Positions 6,886 through 14,309 of a DNA stretch of 19,836 nucleotides are shown here, one piece after another (positions within the stretch are counted from its first letter, which is position 1; each line of letters opens with the position of its first letter). The notes below the pieces were generated by a model. The model worked only from the letters and a program-made list of their open reading frames with translations. It did no database searches and had not been told where the DNA came from. Source of the stretch: Christensenella sp036660175 (GTDB lineage: Bacteria > Bacillota > Clostridia > Christensenellales > Christensenellaceae); contig JAVXBD010000025.1 of assembly GCA_036660175.1 (NCBI GenBank), positions 1 through 19,836 on the forward strand, read 5' to 3'. A program made the translations under genes and the position numbers.

Positions 6886-7677
6886 ATGGAAAAAGTAATT
6901 GTTATTACATCTGGAAAAGGCGGAGTCGGCAAAACAACTTCGACAGCAAACTTAGGAACTGGCCTTGCTATGGCAGGAAAAAAAGTGGTGCTTGTGGATA
7001 CAGACATAGGGCTTCGGAATCTTGACGTGGTGCTTGGTCTTGAAAACAGAATTGTATATGACCTTGTGGACGTGGTTGAAAAAACGTGTAAGCTAAAGCA
7101 GGCGCTCATCAAAGACAAAAGATATGACGGGCTTTATTTGCTTCCTGCTGCACAAACCAGAAACAAAATGGCGGTATCGCCTGAGCAGATGAAAGAGCTG
7201 ATTGACGAACTTGAAAAAGAGTTTGATTATGTATTGATTGATTGCCCAGCGGGCATAGAGCGTGGCTTTAAAAATGCAGTTGCAGGCGCACAGTCGGCAA
7301 TTGTGGTGACTGTTCCAGAGGTTTCGTCGGTGCGTGATGCAGACAGAATCATTGGGCTGCTTTCCTCAAACGGTATTGAAGATGTGAAACTTTTGATAAA
7401 CAGACTGCGCCCAGACCTTGTAAAAAAAGGCGATATGCTTGCAATTGACGATACACTTGAGATATTGGGAATTGATTTAATAGGTGTCATTCCTGAAGAC
7501 GAGCTGATTTTCCGCTCATCTAATTTAGGAGAACCTGCGGTTACAGATCATGAATCACGTGCAGGACAGGCATATAGAAATGTGACACAGCGTATTATGG
7601 GCAACGATGTTCCGATGATGGATTTAGAAAAAGGAACAGGATTCCTAAGCAGACTCAAAAAACTTTTTTCAAGATAG
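6886..7677 (+). CDS. minD: Septum site-determining ATPase MinD
   Basis: A ParA-type ATPase that binds membrane as an ATP dimer, recruits MinC and is released by MinE. The 263-residue product shows the deviant Walker A KGGVGKTT with signature Lys11 and Lys16, the switch region VLVDTDIGLRNLDVVLG, Walker B YVLIDCPAGIE, and VTVPEVSSVRDADRIIGLL. The final GFLSRLKKLFSR is the amphipathic membrane-targeting helix. ATG 6886 gives the canonical start MEKVIVITSGKGG, with AGAGGA (6869-6874) upstream. An upstream in-frame TTG at 6859 would add a non-conserved nine-residue leader. It lies 35 bases after minC and 14 before minE. Confidence 0.96.
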   Translation: MEKVIVITSGKGGVGKTTSTANLGTGLAMAGKKVVLVDTDIGLRNLDVVLGLENRIVYDLVDVVEKTCKLKQALIKDKRYDGLYLLPAAQTRNKMAVSPEQMKELIDELEKEFDYVLIDCPAGIERGFKNAVAGAQSAIVVTVPEVSSVRDADRIIGLLSSNGIEDVKLLINRLRPDLVKKGDMLAIDDTLEILGIDLIGVIPEDELIFRSSNLGEPAVTDHESRAGQAYRNVTQRIMGNDVPMMDLEKGTGFLSRLKKLFSR

Positions 7678-7691
7678 CGGAGGTTTTAATC

Positions 7692-7982
7692 ATGGGGTGG
7701 TTTTTTAATAAGAAAAAAAGCAGCCAGGTCGCAAAGGACAGGTTAAAGCTTGTGCTTATCTATGACAGGGCAGGAACGACATCAAACGATGATATGATTA
7801 ACATGATCAAACGTGATATTATGCAGGTTATATCGAAATATGTGGAGATTGATGAAACGGAATTTGAGATAGATTTTAAAAGCGTTCCAAATGCAGGCGA
7901 GGACGGTATGACGTCCCAGCTTGTTGCAAATATTCCCATCAAAAAAATCAAACAGATGGTGAAGAATGCAGACGGAAGATAA
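7692..7982 (+). CDS. minE: Cell division topological specificity factor MinE
   Basis: MinE stimulates the MinD ATPase and drives Min oscillation. The 96-residue protein has the family length and layout. An amphipathic N-terminus (MGWFFNKKKSS) precedes the MinD-contact segment KDRLKLVLIYDRA, and the C-terminal dimerisation domain follows (INMIKRDIMQVISKYVEID...FEIDFKSV...LVANIPIKKIKQ). GGAGG at 7679-7683 precedes the ATG by eight bases. A complete MinCDE set suggests an oscillating system, as in several clostridia, and not the DivIVA/MinJ-anchored type of Bacillus. A terminator-like hairpin follows at 8024. Confidence 0.93.
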   Translation: MGWFFNKKKSSQVAKDRLKLVLIYDRAGTTSNDDMINMIKRDIMQVISKYVEIDETEFEIDFKSVPNAGEDGMTSQLVANIPIKKIKQMVKNADGR

Positions 7983-8023
7983 TCACGCAGGGCAGCCTAA
8001 AATCTAAATAAAAAAACAAGATT

Positions 8024-8060
8024 GCCTGTGCTTAAAGCTTATGTGCATAGGCTTTTCTTT
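8024..8060 (+). terminator. Terminator-like hairpin between minE and rodA
   Basis: GCCTGTGC (8024-8031) pairs with GCATAGGC (8045-8052), eight pairs with one G-U, followed by TTTTCTTT. An A-rich run precedes it. It ends the min unit, and partial read-through into rodA is likely because I see no clear promoter between it and rodA. Confidence 0.65.
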
Positions 8061-8082
8061 AGAACTAATAAACGGAGTGTGC

Positions 8083-9255
8083 ATGAAAGCCAATATCATT
8101 AACAAAAATATGTGGAAATATGTCGATTGGTTTTTAATCGTCATCATAGTTGTTTTGGTGGGGTATAGTTTGCTATCCATTATAAACGTGACGGCAAGTC
8201 CTTTTACTGGAGATGAAAGCGGCTTTGCAGAGTTTTTTGCGAATTTAAACTTAAACTCGGCAATGTGGCAGCTCATTTTCTTTGGGATTGGCATAGGTGC
8301 AATGTTTTTTGTGCTGCTGCTGGATTATCACGATGTCAAGCATTTCATCAACCTCATCTATTGGATTTGTATTGCGCTGCTTGTGGCGGTGCGCTTTTTG
8401 GGGAGTGAACAAAGAGGAACAACGGGCTGGTTTATGATTGGAAATCGTGGGTTTCAGCCTGGAGAAGTTGCAAAAATTGCGATTATACTGGTGCTTGCAA
8501 AGGTGATGTCCGATAAAACCGAGGGAAACGACAACGGAATTGCGACGATGAAAGATGCGTGGCCTGCAATTTGGCGGTTTTTAATACCCGTGGCACTGAT
8601 TATGTCACAGCCAGATTTTGGTACTGCAATGGTTTATGTGTTTATTTTTGCGGTGATGCTTTTTATGGCACGTGCATCATGGAAGGTGATACTGATACTT
8701 GTGGGGTGTGTGGCAATTGCCCTGCCGATTTTATGGTTTAGCCTTGCGGACTGGCAGCGATTGCGTATTTTTTCGTTTTTAGATCCAAGCTATGCTACCA
8801 CAGATGCAGGAATGCAGGTGAATCAAGCCAAAATGGCGGTAGGCTCGGGGCAAATGTTTGGAAAAGGGCTGTTTGCACCGGGGTCGCTTTCTCAGCTGGA
8901 TTATGTACCCGAAAAGCATAACGATTTTATATTTGCAGTAACCACCGAGGCATTTGGGTTTATGGGCGCTTTGGTGTTGATTGTATTATATTTTCTGCTG
9001 ATTGGGCGCACGTTTATGCTTTCGCTGCGTGCAAAGGACGATTTTGGCGCATACATTATCATTGGTGTGGCGGCAATGACGCTGTTTCATGTGGTAGAAA
9101 ACATTGGCATGAATATTGGTATGCTGCCTGTTACAGGCATACCGCTCCCGTTCTTTTCTTATGGGGGGTCTAATATGCTTACAAACTGCATTGCCTTTGG
9201 CATGGTGCTGAGTGTGGATATGCGACGGCAACGCTGGCAGGTACATCATCGATGA
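8083..9255 (+). CDS. rodA: RodA-type peptidoglycan glycosyltransferase (SEDS family)
   Basis: A polytopic SEDS glycosyltransferase that polymerises lipid II into glycan strands for the elongation machine, paired with a class B PBP such as the one at 3620. The 390-residue product has about ten membrane segments and SEDS landmarks: RGTTGWFMIGNRGFQPGEVAKIA, SQPDFGTAMV, the extracellular loop PEKHNDFIFAV with the conserved acidic Asp281, and TGIPLPFFSYGGSNMLTN. I chose ATG 8083, which follows ACGGAGTG (8072-8079). An in-frame ATG at 8041 lies inside the terminator-like stem and lacks an RBS. RodA is favoured over FtsW/SpoVE by its place with mreCD and PBP2. Confidence 0.9.
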   Translation: MKANIINKNMWKYVDWFLIVIIVVLVGYSLLSIINVTASPFTGDESGFAEFFANLNLNSAMWQLIFFGIGIGAMFFVLLLDYHDVKHFINLIYWICIALLVAVRFLGSEQRGTTGWFMIGNRGFQPGEVAKIAIILVLAKVMSDKTEGNDNGIATMKDAWPAIWRFLIPVALIMSQPDFGTAMVYVFIFAVMLFMARASWKVILILVGCVAIALPILWFSLADWQRLRIFSFLDPSYATTDAGMQVNQAKMAVGSGQMFGKGLFAPGSLSQLDYVPEKHNDFIFAVTTEAFGFMGALVLIVLYFLLIGRTFMLSLRAKDDFGAYIIIGVAAMTLFHVVENIGMNIGMLPVTGIPLPFFSYGGSNMLTNCIAFGMVLSVDMRRQRWQVHHR

Positions 9256-9275
9256 AATACGAGGAAGAGTGAAAA

Positions 9276-11105
9276 TTGAATTTTTTAAATCAAGTTGAAA
9301 AACCAGCAAGATATGTAGGCGGAGAATTAAACGCCATTATCAAACAAAGTGCAGAGCTTCATTTTGCGCTTTGCTTTGCTGATGTATATGAAGTGGGAAT
9401 GAGCCACACAGGCATCAATATTCTATATGAAGTAATCAACGATATTTCTGGTGTTTATGCACAAAGAGTTTTTTGCCCGTGGGTGGATATGATTGCACAG
9501 CTGCGTGAGCATAACGAGGTGCTGCGTTCGCTTGAAACGCAAAAGCCGCTTTGTGAATTTGACATTGTGGGTATCAATTTATCTTACGAGATGTGCTATA
9601 CAAACGTACTTGCCATGCTGGATTTGGGGCGGATTGCGCTGCTTTCAAAAGACAGAAAAAATGATGATCCGATTGTGCTTGGAGGCGGTGCTTGTACGGT
9701 AAACCCAGAGCCGATTGCCGATTTTTTTGATTTATTTGTGATTGGTGAGGGTGAGGAAGTAACGGCTGAGCTGTGCAGGCTTTATCAAACACATAAAAAA
9801 AATGGATTTATACGATCGGAATTTATAAAAGCTGCTGCAAGAATAGAGGGTGTGTATGCGCCGTCGCTATATGAAGTGGCATATCAACAGGACAATACGA
9901 TTGCGGCAATTACGCCGATAGATGATGCGCCGACGGTGATTAAAAAACGATTTGTAAAAGATTTTAATCAGGCACGAACGATTACAAAACCTGTTCTTCC
10001 GTATATTAATACGGTACACGATCGGTGTACGCTAGAAATTATGCGTGGTTGCTCTCGTGGGTGCAGATTTTGTCAGGCAGGGTTTACGATGCGGCCTGTG
10101 CGTGAGCGAAAAGCAGAGCTTGTAAAAGAATATGCAAAAAGTATCATTGCTGCAACGGGATATGATGAGATTTCGCTGTCCTCTCTTTCTTCAGGAGATT
10201 ACTCTCAGATTGACGAATTGGTCGGGAGCTTAATTGAAGAATTTACAGACAAACGTGTATCGGTATCTTTGCCGTCCTTGCGTGTGGACAGCTTTGAAAA
10301 AGATTTTGCAAATCAATTGCAGGAGGTGCGAAAGACGGGATTAACCTTTGCGCCAGAGGCAGGCACGCAACGTTTGCGAGATGTGATTAACAAAAATATT
10401 ACCAAAGAAGAAATTATGCGTACTGTGGTTCGTGCATATGAGAGCGGCGTTTCTACGGTAAAGCTTTATTTTATGATTGGATTGCCCACCGAAACCACTG
10501 AAGATTTGGACGGAATTGCTGAACTGGTGCGTGAAATTCGTGAGGCTTTTTATACCGTACCCAGAGAAAAAAGAAATGGATACATCAAAATTACTGCATC
10601 GGCATCGTGCTTTGTACCAAAAGGCTGTACACCATTTATGTGGGTGGCGCAAGACGATATGCAGACGCTCAAACAAAAGCAGCAGTATCTGCGTGAAAAA
10701 TTAAAAATCAAGGGCGTGAAATTTAATTATCATGATGTGAATACCAGCTTTTTGGAAGCGGTATTTGCACGAGGTGACCGACGGCTTGCACCTGTGATTT
10801 TGGACGCCTATAAAAGTGGAGCAATGTATGATGCGTGGAACGAGCATTTTTCTATGCAGCGGTATACGGACGCTTTTGAAAAGAATCAGATTGATGCGGC
10901 ATGGTATGCAAACAGACAGCGTGACACAGATGAAATCATGCCTTTTGAGCATATCGACTGCCTTATCAGCAAGCAATATTTACAGCGTGAATATCAAAGA
11001 GCGATGGAGCAGAATACCACCGTTGAATGCAGACAAAAATGCAATGCTTGCGGTTTACAGAATAAAGGATGCGAGATGCACGGCTCGGAGGCGGCAGAGG
11101 TATGA
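9276..11105 (+). CDS. Uncharacterised radical SAM protein (TIGR03960-like)
   Basis: A 609-residue radical SAM protein. The N-terminal part (about 20-190) resembles a cobalamin-binding-like fold found in related enzymes. The radical SAM barrel (about 245-480) opens with EIMRGCSRGCRFCQAGF, where Cys259, Cys263 and Cys266 form the CxxxCxxC that holds the 4Fe-4S cluster. Further landmarks are SLSSGDYSQI, SLPSLRVDSF, TFAPEAGTQRLRDVINKNI and VKLYFMIGLPTET. A second cysteine group near the C-terminus (Cys585, Cys589, Cys592, Cys599) may bind an auxiliary cluster. TTG 9276 is the start, behind GAGGAAG (9261-9267). It overlaps the DUF2344 gene by ATGA; in some bacteria the two are fused. No substrate is known to me. 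It lies 20 bases after rodA. Confidence 0.88.
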   Translation: MNFLNQVEKPARYVGGELNAIIKQSAELHFALCFADVYEVGMSHTGINILYEVINDISGVYAQRVFCPWVDMIAQLREHNEVLRSLETQKPLCEFDIVGINLSYEMCYTNVLAMLDLGRIALLSKDRKNDDPIVLGGGACTVNPEPIADFFDLFVIGEGEEVTAELCRLYQTHKKNGFIRSEFIKAAARIEGVYAPSLYEVAYQQDNTIAAITPIDDAPTVIKKRFVKDFNQARTITKPVLPYINTVHDRCTLEIMRGCSRGCRFCQAGFTMRPVRERKAELVKEYAKSIIAATGYDEISLSSLSSGDYSQIDELVGSLIEEFTDKRVSVSLPSLRVDSFEKDFANQLQEVRKTGLTFAPEAGTQRLRDVINKNITKEEIMRTVVRAYESGVSTVKLYFMIGLPTETTEDLDGIAELVREIREAFYTVPREKRNGYIKITASASCFVPKGCTPFMWVAQDDMQTLKQKQQYLREKLKIKGVKFNYHDVNTSFLEAVFARGDRRLAPVILDAYKSGAMYDAWNEHFSMQRYTDAFEKNQIDAAWYANRQRDTDEIMPFEHIDCLISKQYLQREYQRAMEQNTTVECRQKCNACGLQNKGCEMHGSEAAEV

Positions 11106-11758
11106 AAATCATTATAAAATACAGCCGAGATGGTGCGGCAAAATATATTTCGCATTTAGATATGCAGAGGGCATTTGGCAGGGCATTGCGTCGTGCGAAT
11201 ATCGACGTGCAGTATTCTCAAGGGTTTAATCCGCATATTGTGATGTCTTTTGCGTCGCCGCTTTCTGTGGGATATGCCACCAACGGAGATTATCTGGAAG
11301 TAGCAATGAACACGAAGAGTAATCCTTGCGAAATAAAAGAGGCACTCAATGCTGTGCTTACCGATGACATTCGTATTTTAAACGTCAGATTTTGTGAAAC
11401 AAATAAAAAATTGATGGCGCAAAATCACAGTGCGAGCTATCAAATAACATTTTATTTTGAAAATGAAGAGAATTGTGTTAAAATGAATGAGCTGGTAAAA
11501 AAAATAATGGAAGCTCAAAGCTTTTTGGCAATAGACAGAAAAGGAAAAGAGATTGACATACGGCCGCTGATTTTGGAGCTTTCCAGCGAAAAAAACGTGC
11601 TGTATGCACTGCTTCAAAATTCCAGTGAAAACGCACTGAATCCTGCGGTGGTTGCGAATGTATGCAAAGGAACGGGTGCGGTTGAAGAAATTCGCCGTAT
11701 AGAATGCTTTGCAGCGGTGCAGCAAAAAGTGCTACCGTTTTATGAATTAGATGATTAA
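11102..11758 (+). CDS. DUF2344 / radical SAM-linked protein (TIGR03936-like)
   Basis: A 218-residue protein of the DUF2344 family, defined by its link to the radical SAM protein upstream. The conserved N-terminus reads IKYSRDGAAKYISHLDMQRAFGRALRRANIDVQYSQGFNPHIVMSFASPLSVG. The many basic residues and the HLD...F.RALRRA pattern are shared family features of unknown function. ATG 11102 overlaps the preceding stop (ATGA) and is served by GGAGG at 11087-11091. An upstream in-frame ATG at 11069 lies inside the radical SAM gene and would add a non-conserved leader. The strict pairing suggests a complex or substrate hand-over. The neighbouring RNase G, L21 and L27 genes point weakly to an RNA- or ribosome-related role. 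Confidence 0.85.
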   Translation: MKIIIKYSRDGAAKYISHLDMQRAFGRALRRANIDVQYSQGFNPHIVMSFASPLSVGYATNGDYLEVAMNTKSNPCEIKEALNAVLTDDIRILNVRFCETNKKLMAQNHSASYQITFYFENEENCVKMNELVKKIMEAQSFLAIDRKGKEIDIRPLILELSSEKNVLYALLQNSSENALNPAVVANVCKGTGAVEEIRRIECFAAVQQKVLPFYELDD

Positions 11759-11759
11759 T

Positions 11760-11790
11760 TGCCTAAGGCATGGAAGTAGATTCCACTGCC
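11760..11790 (+). other. Hairpin with two alternative pairings upstream of rng
   Basis: GGCATGGAA (11767-11775) pairs with TTCCACTGCC (11781-11790), nine pairs with one bulged C. The same GGCA can instead pair with TGCC at 11760-11763. Only three Ts follow, so it is a poor terminator. It lies in the 74-base gap before RNase G. Confidence 0.4.
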
Positions 11791-11832
11791 TTTGCGTGAA
11801 ATTAAATAAATTTTTTATTAAGGAATTTGAGT

Positions 11833-13365
11833 ATGATCAAAAAAAAAATAATAGCTGATGTAAACACGCACGAGGTTCGGGTGGCGCTTTTAGAGGACAA
11901 TCATCTTGTGGAAATACAGGTTGAAATGCGTGGAAAAGAAAGACTGGTAGGCAATATTTATAAAGGAAGAGTGGCGAATATCCTGCCGGGTATGCAGGCG
12001 GCATTTGTAGATGTTGGGCTTGATAAAAATGCGTTTTTGTATGCGGGGGATATTCTTTGTGATGAATCGGATTTTTATTTTGATGATACTGCCGAAGAGG
12101 GACAAGTCAAAAAGAAATTGGAAGTCCCAAATATCAAAGAACTCTTAAAACAAAATCAAGAGATTATGGTACAGGTGCTAAAGCAGCCAGGCGGCACAAA
12201 GGGTGCAAGGGTTACAACGCACATTACGCTTCCGGGCAGGCTGCTCGTGCTGATGCCGACGGTAGATCATATCGGTGTATCACGCAGGATTGAAGAGGAG
12301 CAAAAAAGAGAAGAGCTAAAAGACCTAATTGATGGTATTAAGCCGAGCGATATGGGCGTGATTGTGCGTACGGTGGCGGAACATGCAAGTGAAGAAGAAA
12401 TCAGCTCTGAGCTACGATTCTTGGTTCGGTTATGGCAAAAAGTACAGGAAAAATCTGATTTTGTTAGCGCACCAAGATTGATTCATGCAGAAGAAACGCT
12501 GTTGTTTCGGACGGTAAGGGATATGCTTACGGCGGACGTTTCTGAGTTTGTTATCAACGATAAAGATTATTTTGAAAAAGTGAGGGCAGTGGTAAACATT
12601 GTTTCGCCTCTGATGGAGGATAAACTGACGCTGTTTGATAAAGACGAAAACATCTTTGATTATTACGAAATTGAGGATAAAATTGGTAAGGCACTGCAGC
12701 GTAAAGTTTGGCTGAAAAACGGCTGCTATCTTGTGATTGAAGAAACAGAAGCACTTACTGTTGTAGATGTCAATACAGGAAAATACATCGGTGAGGATAA
12801 CTTACAGGATACCATTTTAAATGCAAATATTGAGGCAGCACAGGAGATTGCACGTCAATTGCGGCTGCGGGATATTAGCGGAATTATTGTCATTGACTTT
12901 ATTGATATGGATACCGAAGAAAATAAAGCAAAGGTTGTTGATGCGCTAAATGAGGCGCTTAAATCCGACAGAACAAAATCAAACGTGCTTGGAATGACAG
13001 AGCTTGGGCTGGTAGAAATGACACGCAAAAAAGTGCGCAGAAAACTTTCGGCATTGACACAAGTGACATGCCCATGCTGTAACGGCTCAGGCAAGGTGTA
13101 TAATTTAGAAAATATGTCGATGCGTGTGCGCCGTGAGATTATTCGCAGTGTCAAAACAGACGAGCATTCCATGTATGTGGTGGAGGTCAGCACCGCTTTG
13201 GCAGAGTTTATCGTTGCACGAAACAATCAGAATCAAGCGATACTGCCCCATTATGAAAATTCTCAGTTTTATATTAGGGGTGTGCATGGCATAAACCCAG
13301 AATCTATCAAGATTATTGCGGCTGTGGATAAGGCGGAGCTTAGCGGAACACAGGTTTTTTGTTGA
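11833..13365 (+). CDS. rng: Ribonuclease G/E family endoribonuclease
   Basis: A single-strand-specific endoribonuclease for rRNA 5'-end processing and mRNA decay. The 510-residue length fits RNase G and not full-length RNase E. The S1-like RNA-binding domain is at about 35-130 (GNIYKGRVANILPGMQAAFVDVGLDKNAFL), the 5'-sensor region at about 165-180 (HIGVSRRI), and the DNase I-like catalytic domain has Asp312 (VVDVNTGK) and Asp355 (IVIDFIDM), the Mg-binding pair. The Zn-link is CPCC (Cys413, Cys415, Cys416), with one more Cys than the CPxC of E. coli RNase E. I chose ATG 11833 because AAGGA (11820-11824) lies eight bases upstream; TTG 11827 would be too close. The stop codon is embedded in the -35 box of the rplU promoter. 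Confidence 0.93.
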   Translation: MIKKKIIADVNTHEVRVALLEDNHLVEIQVEMRGKERLVGNIYKGRVANILPGMQAAFVDVGLDKNAFLYAGDILCDESDFYFDDTAEEGQVKKKLEVPNIKELLKQNQEIMVQVLKQPGGTKGARVTTHITLPGRLLVLMPTVDHIGVSRRIEEEQKREELKDLIDGIKPSDMGVIVRTVAEHASEEEISSELRFLVRLWQKVQEKSDFVSAPRLIHAEETLLFRTVRDMLTADVSEFVINDKDYFEKVRAVVNIVSPLMEDKLTLFDKDENIFDYYEIEDKIGKALQRKVWLKNGCYLVIEETEALTVVDVNTGKYIGEDNLQDTILNANIEAAQEIARQLRLRDISGIIVIDFIDMDTEENKAKVVDALNEALKSDRTKSNVLGMTELGLVEMTRKKVRRKLSALTQVTCPCCNGSGKVYNLENMSMRVRREIIRSVKTDEHSMYVVEVSTALAEFIVARNNQNQAILPHYENSQFYIRGVHGINPESIKIIAAVDKAELSGTQVFC

Positions 13366-13390
13366 CATCAGACAGCAGATGTGATAATAT
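13362..13390 (+). promoter_or_regulatory. rplU promoter overlapping the rng stop codon
   Basis: TTGACA (13362-13367) contains the rng TGA at 13363-13365. TAATAT (13385-13390), with TG at 13382-13383, gives 17-bp spacing and an extended -10. GATAAT at 13383-13388 with 15-bp spacing is the alternative -10. Confidence 0.75.
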
Positions 13391-13400
13391 ATTTATCTGA

Positions 13401-13472
13401 GCCGCTCGCATAAGGTTTTTTAAACTCGCACACAAATGCGGACCGATTGCGGCGAGACTGGGTAAGGGAGGT
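13401..13472 (+). promoter_or_regulatory. L21 leader-like RNA in the rplU 5' UTR
   Basis: The 5' UTR matches my recollection of the Bacillota L21 leader: GCCGC (13401-13405) pairs with GCGGC (13449-13453) and encloses CGCAT (13407-13411) paired with ATGCG (13436-13440). Conserved-looking runs are TAAGGTTTT, AAACTCGCA and GACTGGGTAAGGGAGGT. Leaders of this family precede rplU and are thought to mediate L21 autoregulation. The mechanism here is inferred. Confidence 0.75.
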
Positions 13473-13480
13473 ATGAAAAT

Positions 13481-13810
13481 ATGTATGCTATTATTAAAAC
13501 AGGCGGAAAGCAATTTAAAGTAGAAAAAGGCAGTGTCATCAAAGTAGAAAAATTAGATGCAGAAATTGGCGCTGAAGTTACTTTTGAAGCGTTGCTTACG
13601 GCAAGTGGAAAAACAATTAAAGTCGGGAAACCGGTTGTAAAAGATATTGTGGTTGCTGGCAAAGTGATTGCACAAGACAAAGAGAAAAAAGTCGTTATCT
13701 TTAAATACAAACCGAAGAAAGACTATAGGAAAAAGCAAGGGCACAGACAGCCGTATACAAAAGTGGAAATCACTTCAATCGGCGCACCAAGTGCAGCAGA
13801 TGCTGAATAA
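13481..13810 (+). CDS. rplU: 50S ribosomal protein L21
   Basis: L21 binds 23S rRNA in the large subunit. The 109-residue product begins MYAIIKTGGKQFKVEKG and carries the family signature near the C-terminus, VVIFKYKPKKDYRKKQGHRQPYTKVEI. GGGAGG (13466-13471) precedes the ATG by nine bases. It has its own promoter and a leader-like RNA. The gene is followed by rpmA after only 36 bases, so the prp (ysxB) protease gene that usually sits between them in Bacillota is missing. Confidence 0.97.
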   Translation: MYAIIKTGGKQFKVEKGSVIKVEKLDAEIGAEVTFEALLTASGKTIKVGKPVVKDIVVAGKVIAQDKEKKVVIFKYKPKKDYRKKQGHRQPYTKVEITSIGAPSAADAE

Positions 13811-13846
13811 TTTAAAGATTATCTAAACAAAAGGTAGGTGTTATAA

Positions 13847-14101
13847 ATGGCACATAAGAAAGGTGTCGGAAGCTCCAGAAACGGACGTGATTCCGAGGCG
13901 AAACGCTTAGGCGTAAAGCGTTCTGACGGTCAATATGTTCTTGCGGGAAATATTCTTGTTCGTCAAAGAGGAACGAAGATTCACCCTGGAAACGGTGTGG
14001 GCAAGGGCGGAGATGATACATTATTTGCTTTAACAAGCGGTATTGTGAAGTTTGAACGCAAAGGCAGAGATAAAAAACAGGTTAGCGTATACGCAAACTA
14101 A
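13847..14101 (+). CDS. rpmA: 50S ribosomal protein L27, without N-terminal extension
   Basis: L27 reaches toward the peptidyl-transferase centre with its N-terminal arm. The 84-residue product begins MAHKKGVGSSRNGRDSEAKR, that is, directly at the mature form. In most Bacillota L27 is made with a short N-terminal extension removed by the Prp protease. Here a TAA stop codon lies in frame immediately before the ATG (13844-13846), so no extension can be encoded, and no prp gene is present between rplU and rpmA. AAAGGTAGGTG lies just upstream as RBS. The rest matches the family (GNILVRQRGTKIHPGNGVGKGGDDTLFAL). A strong terminator follows. Confidence 0.97.
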   Translation: MAHKKGVGSSRNGRDSEAKRLGVKRSDGQYVLAGNILVRQRGTKIHPGNGVGKGGDDTLFALTSGIVKFERKGRDKKQVSVYAN

Positions 14102-14123
14102 GTTCTTTATAAGACAGAATTTC

Positions 14124-14177
14124 AAAAGCACTCAAATCCTGTAATACAAGGCGTGTTGCAAGGTTTGGGTGCTTTTT
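14124..14177 (+). terminator. Intrinsic terminator of the rplU-rpmA unit
   Basis: AAAAGCACTCAAATCCT (14124-14140) pairs with AGGTTTGGGTGCTTTT (14161-14176), allowing one U-G pair and one bulged T. The T run is 14173-14177. A further small stem can form in the loop. Confidence 0.85.
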
Positions 14178-14216
14178 GGTGCGGCATTATATCAAACAAA
14201 ACGGCGGATTATTACA

Positions 14217-14245
14217 TTGACTATCCATACAAAATTAGCTATGAT
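14217..14245 (+). promoter_or_regulatory. Promoter of the DUF2232-gdpP unit
   Basis: TTGACT (14217-14222) and TATGAT (14240-14245) with 17-bp spacing, each one mismatch from consensus. It lies after the rpmA terminator and about 65 bases before the DUF2232 start. Confidence 0.7.
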
Positions 14246-14309
14246 ATAGGATATATGACATCGTGGGGAAAGATGCACTTTTTTAATAAGAAATGGGGAA
14301 CGAAACATT

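Noticed and set aside
7500..8000. Search for spoIVFA/spoIVFB after the min genes, as in Bacillus
   Set aside because: Neither gene is present; the min genes are followed by rodA. This is the usual clostridial order and not an anomaly.
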